A stretch of 64,000 nt of DNA, taken from positions 100,955 through 164,954 of the forward strand of contig CAZEFT010000005.1 of NCBI GenBank assembly GCA_964511495.1, in the 5' to 3' direction. Source of the DNA: Litorimonas sp964511495. GTDB lineage: Bacteria; Pseudomonadota; Alphaproteobacteria; Caulobacterales; Maricaulaceae. Below the pieces are notes generated by a model. It had not been told where the DNA came from, made no database searches, and saw only the letters and a program-made list of their open reading frames with translations. Positions 1 through 10,600 of this stretch are shown one piece after another (within the stretch, counting starts at the first letter, position 1; each line of letters starts with the position of its first letter). A program made the translations under genes and the position numbers.

Positions 1-13
1 AGCCAAAACCCAT

Positions 14-640
14 ATGTTGGGGTTGAAATGCGCCAATTCCAATACCGTCTCGACGCGATCTCGCTTGGCCGTACTCAATATTCAAAAAAAAGATAATTTG
101 GATTACGCTTTAGTCAGCGGTCATGGACTACCATTAAAACGCCCCTGTATCGTGCATGATTTCAACGGCAATAAACGTACCGTCGAAAAAATCGGCTATT
201 CCTCTAAGTTTAGAGCTGCAACTCAGGATGATTGGGCCATTATCAGTTTCAAGCCTTTACCGACCAAAGATTTGATACGCTATCCGCTTGTCCCAATCTC
301 CAGCCAGTTGGAAGAACTGGGCAGAGCAAAGGTGTCGTTTGCAAAAGCCAGAGGACTGCCTTCGAACAATCAGACCTGCGACCTCATTTCAACAAATCTT
401 TATGAGTCGGAGAATATTTTTGCCTTCCACAATTGCCGCTCCATTCCGGGACAATCAGGATCTCCTCTAACATACAAAGCGAATAATCAGGATTATCTCG
501 TAGGACTTCATCTCGGAAAGGCTTGGTTTTTACAATCCCCAGAGACAGGACGGCCCGACACTTTGGGATATCTCTCAGTTTTCAATCAAGACATGGTGAA
601 AGAAATTCAAACAATTATCGCTGAACGTTCGCCGACATAG
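14..640 (+). CDS. Trypsin-like serine protease, possibly 5'-truncated by the window
   Basis: A likely trypsin-fold (S1-like) peptidase. The three expected motifs occur in order: His37 in SGHG, Asp73 in QDDWAII and Ser148 in IPGQSGSP. The last is a variant of the usual GDSGGP. Cys122 and Cys141 are placed to form a disulfide, which suggests an exported protein. The frame is open to the left edge (the codons before the ATG read Ala-Lys-Thr-His), and no ribosome binding site is visible, so the true start and any signal peptide probably lie outside the window. The substrate is unknown. The fold call rests on motif spacing only. Confidence 0.7.
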   Translation: MLGLKCANSNTVSTRSRLAVLNIQKKDNLDYALVSGHGLPLKRPCIVHDFNGNKRTVEKIGYSSKFRAATQDDWAIISFKPLPTKDLIRYPLVPISSQLEELGRAKVSFAKARGLPSNNQTCDLISTNLYESENIFAFHNCRSIPGQSGSPLTYKANNQDYLVGLHLGKAWFLQSPETGRPDTLGYLSVFNQDMVKEIQTIIAERSPT

Positions 641-647
641 GCGCGTT

Positions 648-1892
648 CTAGGTTTTACCCTTACCCACACCGAATAATCTTCCTTTTTCGGTGAATAAGA
701 CAATCGACAAGCTTACTAAACCTAAAACCATATAGGACAGTAGAAGCGGCCTGACGGTGCCGTCAAAGAGTTGAGCAACAACGATCCCCAACAAGCTTGA
801 AACTGTCGTGGTGCAAAATCCGTAAACGGCATTTGCAGTGCCCGCCATTTTCTCCATAGGTTCCAAAGCCAAAGACGCGAAGTTAGCACCAATCATTCCG
901 AAACAGCCGAAAGTCAGTGCAAAAAGGCTGTAAAACACCCAAAATCCCGCGTTGAAGAACGTTATCAATAAAAAGTTGATGAGAGACAGGCCGATAAAAA
1001 CCAAAACGACCCCATGCGAGATGCGCCGCATACCGAATTTTTCCACCACACGGCTATTTGAGTAATTCATAACGGCTAACATGCCGGCAATACCGGCAAA
1101 CCAGAGCCAGAACCTGTCTCCACGACCAAAGACCTCATCAAAAACCTGTTCTGATGCTCCGATAAAAGCGAAGAGGCATCCAAAAATCACACCACTGGCC
1201 AGCATATAACCGAAACTCACTCTATGGGTCAGAACTGCCCCGAAAGAGCCGCCTATCGCTTTCATGTTTAAAGGACGTTGATCTTCCTTCCCCAAGGTCA
1301 GAGGAATACGCAGGCTAATCCACAAAAGCAAAAATGCAGAAACAATGCCTAAAAAGCCAAAGGTCCATTGCCATTCAAACTGCGTCATTATCAAAGTGCC
1401 GATTGCAGGAGCTAAAATAGGCACAATCATAAAGACCGTGTAAACGAGGGATAAAATACTCGCCATGGCGCGTCCCGCTGAAAGATCGCGGATAATAGCC
1501 CCTGCTGCTACGCGAGATCCTGCGCAAGTTACACCCTGCAAAAACCTGTAGAGCAACAACATCTCAAAGCTGGGCGCCACCATACAAAGAAAAGAGAAAA
1601 CGACATAACCAATCAGACTTATTTGCAACAATATCTTTCGACCAAAGCGATCTGAAATAGGGCCGAAGATAAGTTGCGGAAAACCAAACCCTAAGACAAA
1701 GGCGAAAATGACGAATTGCTGATTATTTTCTTGCTTGAGACCGTAATTATCACCGATAATTTCAAGCGCAGGGAGCATAATATCAATGCCTAGGGCCTGC
1801 ATTCCAAAAATAGCTGCCATCATGGCGACGAACTCCCATAAGGGAATTGGCAAACTCATTTGGTCGCGTTTTATAGAGGCTTTATTAGACAC
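648..1892 (-). CDS. MFS exporter, Bcr/CflA drug-resistance type
   Basis: A 414-residue inner-membrane protein with about twelve hydrophobic segments. The MFS loop signature between helices 2 and 3 is visible as GPISDRFGRK, and the helix-4 region has RFLQGVTCAGSRVAAGAIIRD, close to Bcr/CflA-type proton-driven drug exporters. Length is normal for the family. The longest frame starts with GTG; an internal ATG twelve codons in (MSLPIPLWEF) is an alternative, and neither has a clear ribosome binding site. It converges on the upstream protease with only 7 bp between stops. The substrate cannot be read from sequence. Confidence 0.85.
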   Translation of the reverse strand: MSNKASIKRDQMSLPIPLWEFVAMMAAIFGMQALGIDIMLPALEIIGDNYGLKQENNQQFVIFAFVLGFGFPQLIFGPISDRFGRKILLQISLIGYVVFSFLCMVAPSFEMLLLYRFLQGVTCAGSRVAAGAIIRDLSAGRAMASILSLVYTVFMIVPILAPAIGTLIMTQFEWQWTFGFLGIVSAFLLLWISLRIPLTLGKEDQRPLNMKAIGGSFGAVLTHRVSFGYMLASGVIFGCLFAFIGASEQVFDEVFGRGDRFWLWFAGIAGMLAVMNYSNSRVVEKFGMRRISHGVVLVFIGLSLINFLLITFFNAGFWVFYSLFALTFGCFGMIGANFASLALEPMEKMAGTANAVYGFCTTTVSSLLGIVVAQLFDGTVRPLLLSYMVLGLVSLSIVLFTEKGRLFGVGKGKT

Positions 1893-1979
1893 GCTTGCGC
1901 TATGGGCCTCACAATCATTTTTCGCAATAGTCTTATAAAAAATGCAGTCGTTTTGACGAAATTTGAATGCGTTTTAATC

Positions 1980-2975
1980 CTAAAGAGTCCCTAAACCCGC
2001 CGCTGCCGTTTTCAAAAGACTTAAGGCAAAAGCACCACCTGTCCCGTCACCTATATTGAGGCCTAAATCCACAACCGGGTTTTTCCCCAATCGGTCCAAT
2101 AAGGCTTGATGGGCAGGTTCTGCACTCACTTGCGCGGCGACACAATGATCCAATGTCGCAGGGTTGATGCGATGTAAAACCGCAGCCGCGGCACAAACCA
2201 CGTAGCCATCCAAAACAACCGGAATTCGTTGATGTCGCGCAGCGAGAATTGCGCCGACAACACCCGCCATATCACGCCCTCCATAATCTCTAAGGATTTC
2301 CAAAGGGGAAGACGTACTTTTACTATGAAGCTTCGCCCCCTCTTGGACGGCTTTAATGCGAAGTTCCGCCTGTTGACGGCTGCCCCCCGCCCAATAATCT
2401 GCCGACCCACCAAATAAAGCTCGAGCTATACCCGCCGCTGACGTTGCGGCGCCATAACCAGCATTCCCAATAACAATAACATCTGCGCCTTCAGCAACGA
2501 CTTCCATGCCGAACGCGATGGCCGCCGCACACTCTCTTTCGCTCAATGAAGGTGCTTTTGTGAAATCTTCTGATGGATATTCAAGGCCAAACTCATAAAC
2601 CTTATAGGCGGCTCCTAGATCTGCAGCCATGCCACGAACTGCCGCGGAGCCTTCAGATAAACGTTTCACACGGGACTTAGATTCTTCGACAATCGAGCCT
2701 TCAAATATCTGTTGTGACACACCATGCGTTCCGGCGAAGACAGCGATTAAGGGACGGGACAGGTTTGGTGTTTTGAGGTCTTGCCACGCAGCGATATTCG
2801 CCAAATCCTCATTCAGACGTCCTAAGGGTTTTAAGGCGCCGCCTTTTCGTAGAAATTCATCAGTCAAAATATCCAGATGCCCTTCTTTCAAAAGTGGCAT
2901 TGTCTGAATTAAACCCAGAATATCATCAAAAGGTCGGCCTGTGTCTTTTGTATCCATTCCACTATTTTCCGACAT
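1980..2975 (-). CDS. cobT: CobT-like phosphoribosyltransferase with substituted catalytic acids
   Basis: Homologous along its length to nicotinate-nucleotide:dimethylbenzimidazole phosphoribosyltransferase, which makes alpha-ribazole phosphate for the cobalamin lower ligand. Family landmarks are VFAGTHGV, AAIAFGMEVV, GGRDMAGVVGAI, VLDGYV and VSAEPAHQALL. Two positions are odd. The usual GEMGIGNT motif reads GNAGYGAA, so the conserved Glu is Asn171. The C-terminal LGEGTG motif reads IGDGTG, so the general-base Glu is Asp310. I chose the second of two tandem ATGs, six bases after GAGG; a TTG four codons earlier also opens the frame. No other cobalamin gene is in the window. It may be divergent in lower-base choice or impaired. 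Confidence 0.8.
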   Translation of the reverse strand: MSENSGMDTKDTGRPFDDILGLIQTMPLLKEGHLDILTDEFLRKGGALKPLGRLNEDLANIAAWQDLKTPNLSRPLIAVFAGTHGVSQQIFEGSIVEESKSRVKRLSEGSAAVRGMAADLGAAYKVYEFGLEYPSEDFTKAPSLSERECAAAIAFGMEVVAEGADVIVIGNAGYGAATSAAGIARALFGGSADYWAGGSRQQAELRIKAVQEGAKLHSKSTSSPLEILRDYGGRDMAGVVGAILAARHQRIPVVLDGYVVCAAAAVLHRINPATLDHCVAAQVSAEPAHQALLDRLGKNPVVDLGLNIGDGTGGAFALSLLKTAAAGLGTL

Positions 2976-3065
2976 CATTAACCTCAATAAAAAGAATCAG
3001 CGCACGTCACAACGCTTCTCAAAAACGTTAAACGCTTCAAAACTCTTTTGCGATAAGGCTTTGAT

Positions 3066-3611
3066 ATGTTTACTTCAAAAAAGCCGTCTTACGCACCATT
3101 ATTCTCATCCTCTTCTCTTGTCCTGCAAAGATTAGCGATTGGATTTGTTTTGAGTTTGATTGTCACAGCCTGCGCGCAAGAAACAAAACAAACCAACATG
3201 GAGGAAACGCAAGTCACTTCCGCCAAGGTCAAAAAATCCGCATCCGTCGTCACTTTGCAGAAAAACCCGTCTGATGGACAGTTTTGGACACAAGCCCGAG
3301 TGAACACGGGCACGGTCAGGTTTTTGGTTGATACGGGGGCTGGTATGGTTGCCTTAACAGAGAAGGACGCCAAGAAAGCTGGGATAAAAACACGAAATTT
3401 GACCTATGACATGCCTATTCGAACGGCAGGTGGAGAGAATTTTGCTGCACGGGTGACGCTTGATCGTATCTCGGTCGGAGCCATCACAATAAAAAATGTT
3501 GACGCTATGGTCGTTCCCGAAGGGTTAGATATTTCACTTTTGGGAATGACTTATCTTGGAGAGCTGCAATCCGTCCAAGCGAATCGCAATACGATGACTT
3601 TGAGGTTTTAG
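3066..3611 (+). CDS. Retropepsin-like aspartic protease, putative lipoprotein
   Basis: A 181-residue single-domain aspartic protease of clan AA, similar to the bacterial retroviral-type family. The active-site motif is FLVDTGAG, with Asp89-Thr90-Gly91, followed by MVALTEKDAKKAGI and the downstream LLGMTYLGEL segment that normally forms the second conserved loop. The N-terminus is hydrophobic and ends in VTAC (Cys36), a plausible lipobox, so the enzyme is probably membrane-tethered on the periplasmic side and active as a dimer. An AAGG sequence lies eight bases upstream of the ATG. It is transcribed divergently from the cobT-like gene across 90 bp. The natural substrate is unknown. Confidence 0.8.
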   Translation: MFTSKKPSYAPLFSSSSLVLQRLAIGFVLSLIVTACAQETKQTNMEETQVTSAKVKKSASVVTLQKNPSDGQFWTQARVNTGTVRFLVDTGAGMVALTEKDAKKAGIKTRNLTYDMPIRTAGGENFAARVTLDRISVGAITIKNVDAMVVPEGLDISLLGMTYLGELQSVQANRNTMTLRF

Positions 3612-3614
3612 TTT

Positions 3615-4454
3615 CTAAAACAGAATTTCGCGCACCATATTTAACGCGACCAACAACAGGCAGATTCCGAATATCTGTTTTAAACGATTCCCATCCATAG
3701 AATGAGCCGCCTTCACACCCAAGGGTACCATCAAGGCCGCAATCGTAGCGATTACAGCAAAGCCAACGGCATTCACATACCCCAAAGACAAAACGGGACG
3801 ACCCGAAACGCCCGAGCCAGACACTATAAAGCCAATTGTTGCCGGAATAGCTATAGCTAAGCCAAAGCCGGACGCTGTACCGATGGCGCGGTGTATGGGC
3901 ACATTACAAAGGCTAAGGAGCGGTACACTGAGTGAACCACCACCTATTCCCATTAGAGCAGACAGCCCGCCCACAGCTCCGCCAACAAAAGGGGGAGCAA
4001 ATCCCCCCGGCACTGATTGTCGTACAATAAAATTCGGACGTCCAAAAATGAACTGCAAAGCGACTAACATGGCAATGACGGCAAAGAGCAATGTTAACAC
4101 CTGCGCTGACAAACGCGGAGCGATAAACCAAGCCGCAAAAAACGACCCTATCCCAATCCACAAAGCATAACTTCGCCAAAATTGTCTGGGCCAAAGAATA
4201 CTCATGTCAACGGCCCCCTTACTGTGATGTTTTTTTACGGACCGATAACTATTCACGATAATGACCGCCGCACTCGTGGCCACCGCGCAATGCATCACCA
4301 CCAAATCGGTAACGCCTAGGGCTTTAAAAGTGTAATGAAGAGCTGGCACCATAATGGCTCCACCCCCAATGCCGAACAAACCAGCAAAAAACCCTGCAAT
4401 GATGGCCACGCAAAAAAGAGCCGCAAACAAAGCCAAAATTGTGGCAGGTTCCAT
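3615..4454 (-). CDS. TauE/SafE family membrane permease
   Basis: A 279-residue polytopic membrane protein with the two glycine-rich repeats typical of the sulfite exporter TauE/SafE family: FGIGGGAIMVPAL near residue 27 and ALMGIGGGSLSVPLLSL near residue 165. Family members move organosulfonates or small anions; the substrate here is not predictable. Its ATG shares one base with the TGA of the upstream dusA (TGATG), so the two are very likely translationally coupled and form an operon. Confidence 0.85.
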   Translation of the reverse strand: MEPATILALFAALFCVAIIAGFFAGLFGIGGGAIMVPALHYTFKALGVTDLVVMHCAVATSAAVIIVNSYRSVKKHHSKGAVDMSILWPRQFWRSYALWIGIGSFFAAWFIAPRLSAQVLTLLFAVIAMLVALQFIFGRPNFIVRQSVPGGFAPPFVGGAVGGLSALMGIGGGSLSVPLLSLCNVPIHRAIGTASGFGLAIAIPATIGFIVSGSGVSGRPVLSLGYVNAVGFAVIATIAALMVPLGVKAAHSMDGNRLKQIFGICLLLVALNMVREILF

Positions 4455-5452
4455 CAGGCAGCGCTTCTATCCAAAGAAAATTGCCGCGCCTCCATGGCCT
4501 TGGAAACAACCTCGGACGGTTTTGCGCCACTGGCGGCTCCTTCACTGAGTGAACGTCGCCAAATTCGCGCTCCCGCCTGACCGCTAAACAAGCCCATAAT
4601 GTGACGCAGCAAGGCTTTTGCTGTGCGGTCATCCTCTTCAACGCGTTTCAGATAGACTATAAGCTGAGCCACAACATCTTCACGCATCAACGAGCTTTTG
4701 GCCTCTTTGAACACCAAATGATCCACTTCAGTCAAAATCCATGGCGTATGATAGGCTGCACGCCCAAGCATGAAACCATCAAGATTTTCAGTCTCTTGCA
4801 AAGACTGATTAATGTCTGACAAGCCGCCATTTAACTCAATTGTCAAAGAAGGAAAGTCAGACTTCATTTTCCGGACAAGATCATAATCGAGTGGAGGTAC
4901 ATCACGATTTTCTTTAGGGCTCAAACCTTTTAACCACGCCTTTCTGGCATGAATAATGAACCGCTTACAGCCCGCCTCAGACACAATTCTTAAAAACTCC
5001 GGCAAAGTCTCTTCTACATTTTGATTATCAATGCCTAACCGGCACTTTACTGACACTGGAACGCATACGGCCCGTTGCATGGTAGAAAAGCAGTCAGCGA
5101 CCAAATCCGGCTCCGCCATCAGACACGCCCCGAACCGCCCAGATTGCACTCGGTCTGATGGACAACCAATATTTATATTGATTCCATCATAACCAAACCC
5201 CTCACCGATCTTTGAAGCCTCAGCGAGTTTCGTCGGGTCACTACCCCCAATTTGCAGCACAAGAGGATGTTCGATTGGATAGAAAGCTAAAAGCCTTTCC
5301 CGTGGACCATAGATAACGGCATCCGCAACAACCATTTCCGTGAAAAGCTCAATATGACGTGAGAGCTGCCGATGAAACCAACGGCAATGCCGATCCGTCC
5401 AGTCCATCATAGGGGCAACGGAGATCGTATAATTTCTAGCGCGACCTGACAT
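4454..5452 (-). CDS. dusA: tRNA-dihydrouridine synthase A
   Basis: An FMN-dependent enzyme that reduces uridine in the tRNA D-loop. It is 332 residues long, as expected. Visible signatures are the N-terminal VAPMMDWTDRHCR, INIGCPSDRVQSGRFGACLM with the predicted proton-donor Cys110, and the IIHARKAWLKGLSPKENR segment characteristic of the DusA subfamily. The gene is followed with a one-base overlap by the TauE/SafE permease. It is preceded by about 230 bp (5453-5681) in which I see no gene. Confidence 0.93.
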   Translation of the reverse strand: MSGRARNYTISVAPMMDWTDRHCRWFHRQLSRHIELFTEMVVADAVIYGPRERLLAFYPIEHPLVLQIGGSDPTKLAEASKIGEGFGYDGININIGCPSDRVQSGRFGACLMAEPDLVADCFSTMQRAVCVPVSVKCRLGIDNQNVEETLPEFLRIVSEAGCKRFIIHARKAWLKGLSPKENRDVPPLDYDLVRKMKSDFPSLTIELNGGLSDINQSLQETENLDGFMLGRAAYHTPWILTEVDHLVFKEAKSSLMREDVVAQLIVYLKRVEEDDRTAKALLRHIMGLFSGQAGARIWRRSLSEGAASGAKPSEVVSKAMEARQFSLDRSAA

Positions 5453-5681
5453 GAGCGCAACATAGGTCGATGCGGTTAAAACTCAAGTCATCATAAGACG
5501 GTTAAAATAATCAGAACCAGTTAACTGAAATCATTCTACTTACAAAAAATCTCGACATCTAGCGAGGCTCAGGAACATTACCCCACTAATATTCAAATGT
5601 GCCCGGCCTCGAAGGTCTTCGTAATACGCCCAAATGTTTCTTGAAAGGAGTTTGGTTTGCCGGCTATGACTAATATGACCG

Positions 5682-6497
5682 TTATTTCCTGTCTTTAAAC
5701 GCTAAAATTCGACGGGCCTTTTTAACCACGGGCACTTCGATAAATTTCCCGTCAAGCAATACGACGTTTCCATTGGCCGCTTGATAAGCCTCAATCACAC
5801 GCACGGCATGCTCAACCTCTTCGTCAGAAGGCGTATAAACCGCGTGAATGCGTTCTATTTGCGCCGGGTGAATTGCAGACCTCGCAAAAATACCGAGCGC
5901 CTTAGCTTGGGCCGTTGTCGCCTCGCAATCATCAAGATCTCGTACATGAATATGAGGCACATCAAAAAGCTGGACATCATAGACCGTGGCCGCCGCTACT
6001 AATCGAGAACGAGCATAAAGATGGGTTTCCCAAGCTAAGTCACACCCGACGTCTCCCGCATAATCAACGGCACCATACATTCCAAATTTCACGCGGCTAT
6101 TCGAGAAAATGTCTTCACAATTCAATATACCCTCCGCGCTTTCAATAATCGCAAAGAATGGCCCTAATTCATTTGGAAGTTCGTCATCCAGATCCGTCAT
6201 TTGTGAACGGGACGCGACTTTGGGCACCATAACAAATGGTAAATTAAGTCCGGAAGTTTTGAGAGCTTTGATGTCTTTCTCGCCGTCTGTGGTATCGAGA
6301 CCGTTTAGACGAAGGGACACATGTTGATGCTTTGTTTGAGACAACCAAGCCAAGACCTCATCACGCGATTTATCTTTTTCACAGGGTCCGACCGCGTCTT
6401 CCAGATCAATACAAACAAGGTCGGCTCCAGCTTGACAGGCTTTTTCGAAACGATCCGGCCGATTTCCGGGAACAAATAATTGAGAACGATAATACAT
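5682..6497 (-). CDS. HpcH/HpaI-CitE family CoA-ester lyase
   Basis: A TIM-barrel protein of 271 residues in the citrate lyase beta/malyl-CoA lyase family. It shows the N-terminal RSQLFVPGNRPDRFEKA, the metal-site segment CIDLEDAVGP, IIESAEGI and GAVDYAGDVG. These hold the conserved acidic residues that bind magnesium and the conserved arginine. No CitD or CitF partners are nearby, so it is probably not a citrate lyase subunit. It more likely cleaves or hydrolyses a beta-hydroxyacyl-CoA such as malyl-CoA. It is divergent from the epimerase gene at 6621. Confidence 0.8.
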   Translation of the reverse strand: MYYRSQLFVPGNRPDRFEKACQAGADLVCIDLEDAVGPCEKDKSRDEVLAWLSQTKHQHVSLRLNGLDTTDGEKDIKALKTSGLNLPFVMVPKVASRSQMTDLDDELPNELGPFFAIIESAEGILNCEDIFSNSRVKFGMYGAVDYAGDVGCDLAWETHLYARSRLVAAATVYDVQLFDVPHIHVRDLDDCEATTAQAKALGIFARSAIHPAQIERIHAVYTPSDEEVEHAVRVIEAYQAANGNVVLLDGKFIEVPVVKKARRILAFKDRK

Positions 6498-6620
6498 AGA
6501 CCCGAACTTTACAGAAATGAGAGAGTGAACCTTATCAGGGTTTGATTTGAAACGAAATCAGTCGCCTCAAATTAATTGAAATATGATTGAGTTCCTTAGT
6601 TTCGCCTCTTAAGGCGGAAT

Positions 6621-7625
6621 ATGACCGCGATTCAGTTATCAGCAGAAGTTATCCGCAAGCCGTTGATTAAGCCCTTCAGCATTGCAACAGGTTCAAGAGA
6701 TTTTCAGGATGTATTATCCGTTACTCTTTCGGACGGACACTATACCGGGCGAGGCATGTCTTGCGGCGTGAAGTATTTGGGTTTGACGCCCGAATATTGT
6801 CTCCCAAAGCTCAAAAAAATTCAGAATGAAATTACATCTAAAACCAAACGAAAAGATTTGCTGCGGATTATGACGCCCAATTGTGCGCGATTTGCTCTGG
6901 ACTCTGCCTTTTGGGAATTGGAAGCGGCGCGAAATAATACAACAGTGGCGAAGATTTTGGAGATTACGCCCAAACCCGTCCAAACAGCTTACACAATTGT
7001 TTTGGATACACCTATTGCCATGGCAGAACAGGCAAGAGCTGAAAGTTGGCGACCGTTATTAAAGATCAAGTTAGGCGGAACACCTGATCAAGAAATTGAG
7101 CGTCTGTCTCTTGTCAGACAAGCCGCGCCTCACTCAATTTTGGTCGTTGATGCCAATGCCGCTTGGACACGTGACCAATTGAAAAGCTATGCACCAGCAC
7201 TAGGGAAATATAATTATAGTCTTTTGGAACAACCCTTTGCTATCGGCAAAGACAAAACTGTTCGCGAATTTAATTTAGACGTTCCGATCTGTGCGGATGA
7301 GAGTTTTCAATCCCTACATCACATTGACCGTATCGCCGCGTCTTATGATGCTGTGAATATCAAACTCGACAAATGCGGAGGACTAACCGAAGCCTTATTG
7401 ATTGAAAAGGAAGCGAGGAAACGAGGCTTGAAAGTCTTTATCGGCTGTATGTTGGGCCCTGAAGAAACTATAGCGCCTGCCTTTTTGCTCGCTCAGAAAG
7501 CCGATTATGTCGATTTAGACGGGCCGTTTTGGTTCAAAGAAAAAGACCCGCGCGTTAAACTCAACGAAGACGGTTTATTTGAACCCATCCCGGCTGATAT
7601 CTGGGGCGCGGGCCTGACAAATTAA
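6621..7625 (+). CDS. Dipeptide epimerase of the enolase superfamily (L-Ala-D/L-Glu type or N-acyl racemase-like)
   Basis: A 334-residue muconate-lactonizing-subgroup enzyme. The catalytic KxK lysines are in LLKIKLGG. The metal ligands lie in VVDANAAW, LLEQP and ICADESF, and the second catalytic lysine is in VNIKLDKCGG. This arrangement fits dipeptide epimerases such as YcjG/YkfB or the DgcA racemase, which recycle murein-derived dipeptides. A strong AAGGCGGA ribosome binding site precedes the ATG. The gene converges on putA with 21 bp between them. Exact substrate specificity cannot be assigned without structure or assay. Confidence 0.82.
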   Translation: MTAIQLSAEVIRKPLIKPFSIATGSRDFQDVLSVTLSDGHYTGRGMSCGVKYLGLTPEYCLPKLKKIQNEITSKTKRKDLLRIMTPNCARFALDSAFWELEAARNNTTVAKILEITPKPVQTAYTIVLDTPIAMAEQARAESWRPLLKIKLGGTPDQEIERLSLVRQAAPHSILVVDANAAWTRDQLKSYAPALGKYNYSLLEQPFAIGKDKTVREFNLDVPICADESFQSLHHIDRIAASYDAVNIKLDKCGGLTEALLIEKEARKRGLKVFIGCMLGPEETIAPAFLLAQKADYVDLDGPFWFKEKDPRVKLNEDGLFEPIPADIWGAGLTN

Positions 7626-7646
7626 AACACTTGTGAGGCTTCGCTT

Positions 7647-10600
7647 CTAATCCTCACCACCCGCAAGCAGAGAGACATTGCCGCCGGAGGCCGTTGTATC
7701 AATACAGATATGACGCTCCAAAATGCACCGCGCTGCCATATCCGCCTTGGTCATCAAAGGAATGATTGGGCCGAGGCGTTCCGCCAATATTTTTCTGCGC
7801 AATCGCATGCCATCTTCTGATCCCCAATAAGCGACACCTTCAAACCCTTGCAGTTCTAGGAGTTGCTCAGGCTTGATTACCCCATCCAAAGCATAATCCA
7901 TGACTGCCCCATGGCAGATAATCAGTGAAGAACAGCCTTGTGCACGTGCAATTGAGGCTTGCTTCAAGGCTCGCGGTAAAGTCGGGCCAAGGCACAAAAT
8001 ACGCCCTCTTGGATAAGTCGACAGACGGTTTGACTCTCCTGTCGGTCCTGGCAAATCAAAAACCTCCAATACTCGGCGCGACGGATTCTCTAATGCATCA
8101 AGTTCCGATTGGATCCGTTCGGTTGAAATTGCATAGGCTGTTTTGGGAATTTTAGTTTTCTTCTTCGGCGCTACATATTTCTGGGTAAAGAACGGCACAT
8201 AATGCGGGCCACCAGCCTTTGGTCCGGTTCCTGACAATCCCTCCCCTCCAAAGGGTTGAGAGCCAACAATTGCACCGATCTGATTGCGGTTGATATACAT
8301 ATTACCGACATCAAGGTTCTGGGTCAGATTTTCAACGCGATCATCAATACGCGTATGCAAACCGAAAGTAAGACCGTAACCTCGTCCATTCACATCATTG
8401 ATAATCTGACCAAGGTCATTGGGTTTAAACGTTGCAACATGCAAAACGGGGCCAAATATTTCTTCTTCCAACTCGTTTATACCGCCCACAGAAACAACGG
8501 CGGGGCCGACAAAGTAACCTTCGTCTGGCGCATCCACATACTTTAACAAACGACCATTTGATCGCGCATTTGAAATATAGTCCAAAATTTTGTTTCGAGA
8601 TGGTGCATCAATAATGGGGCCGACATCTGTCTCATGAGCCCAAGAGTTGCCCAAACGCAGCTCGTCCATTGCACCGTAAAGCATATTCAAAAATGTCGGC
8701 GCAACATCCTCTTGAATATAAAGCAAGCGTAAAGCTGAGCATCTTTGACCCGCAGATTGGAACGCTGACGCCACAATGTCTTTCACGGCCTGTTCAGGAA
8801 GAGCGGTGGAATCCACTATCATGGCGTTTAACCCGCCTGTCTCCGCGATCAGAGGAGCCTCCGGAGAAGCATTGGCTGCCATCGCCTTGTTGATGATTTT
8901 CGCTGTAGCCGTTGATCCTGTGAAGCAAACCCCTTTAACGCGAGAGTCAGAGGTTATCATACGCCCGACGACACCTCCAGCACCAGGAAGAAGTTGAAGA
9001 GCGGATATTGGCACACCCGCTTTATGGAAAAATTCAACAGCCCGCATTGCGATAAGTGGCGTGGTTTCAGCAGGTTTTGCCAAGACGCCATTTCCTGCCG
9101 CCAAAGCCGCCGCAATTTGCCCGGTAAAAATAGCCAAAGGAAAGTTCCAAGGCGAAATACAGGCAAAAACGCCCCGTGGGCCACGCTTGACACTTTTTCC
9201 GTCTTTGCCGTGCTTAAGCTTTAGCTTGTTAGCTTGAACGGAATAATAGCGCAGGAAGTCGACCGCCTCACGCAATTCCGCAATCGCGTCGGCAGGTGTT
9301 TTCCCCGCTTCACGTGTGAGCAAAGTGAAAATTTCGCCAAAATTCTCTTCAAAAATATCAGCCGCTTTCTCTAAAACGGCCCGTCTTTCAGTGAGGTCAG
9401 CATCCCAAGACTTGGCTGCGGCCAAAGCCGTTTCCACGTCCGCTTCATTTGCATCAATCACTTGACCAAGAACTTCTTGGGGGTTGTTTGGGTTTAGAAC
9501 ATTTTGCGCCACAGCGCCTTCAACCTTCCCTGCAATCAGCGGCTTGGCTGTCCATTGCGCTTCATAAAATGGCGCGCGGGCTTGGTCGATTTCAGCTATG
9601 TCATCTTCGCAATGTAAATCCCAGCCTATGGAGTTTTTACGTTCAGGCATGAACAGATCACTCGGTTTTCGAATGGCCGTTCCTGTCTGCTCAACTTCTT
9701 TCGTGAACACCTCAAACGGATCCTCGGCTATCTCTTCAGGGGAAATAGTCTCATCCACGATCTGGTTGACGAAGGACGAATTCGCCCCGTTTTCCAAAAG
9801 TCGCCTGACGAGATAGGCTAGCAAGTCACGGTGCGCACCGACGGGAGCATAAATCCGGCATTGCGTACCCTGTTGCTTTAAAACCAAACGATGAAGCACT
9901 TCTCCCATGCCGTGAAGGGCTTGGAATTCATATTGCGATTTATCCTGCCCCATTGTTTCAGCAAGGTTCAAAACGGAACAAACAGAGTGGGCATTATGTG
10001 TGGCAAATTGCGGGTATATTCTGTCCGTTAATGATAAGAGTTTTTTCGCGCAGCAAATGTAGGCCACATCCGTTGCGCACTTCGCTGTATAAACGGGGAA
10101 ATCTTTAAGCCCTTCGACCTGTGAACGTTTAATCTCACTATCCCAATAAGCACCCTTTACGAGGCGTACCATTATATTTCGGTCTAATTCTGCCGATAGA
10201 GCATAGAGCCAATCAATCACGCCTGAGGCGCGCTTACCATAAGCCTGTACAACAACGCCAAACCCGTTCCATCCGGCCAGCCTTTCATCGCGGAGAACGG
10301 TTTCAATAACATCGAGCGATAAATCCAGTCGATCAGCCTCTTCAGCGTCTAAATTCAGACCCATATTCGCGTCTTTCGCCATCAACGCCAGCGCAAGAAC
10401 GTCCGGAACAAGTTCATTCATCACGCGATCTTTTTGCCCAACCTCATAGCGAGGGTGGAGCGCCGATAATTTGATCGAAATACCCGGATTGCGGCGAATA
10501 TTGTCAGACGTTGAATGCCGAGCCAACATCGAAATCGCTTGCTGATAGGCCGTAAAATATTTGAGCGCATCTGCCGATGTGAGGGCCGCCTCGCCCAACA

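Noticed and set aside
5682..6497. Citrate lyase beta subunit
   Set aside because: The fold matches, but the CitD, CitF and CitC genes needed for citrate lyase are missing around it.
7633..7657. GTGAGG/CCTCAC hairpin between the epimerase and putA as a shared terminator
   Set aside because: The 13-base loop is large, there is no T-run, and half of it lies inside the putA coding end.
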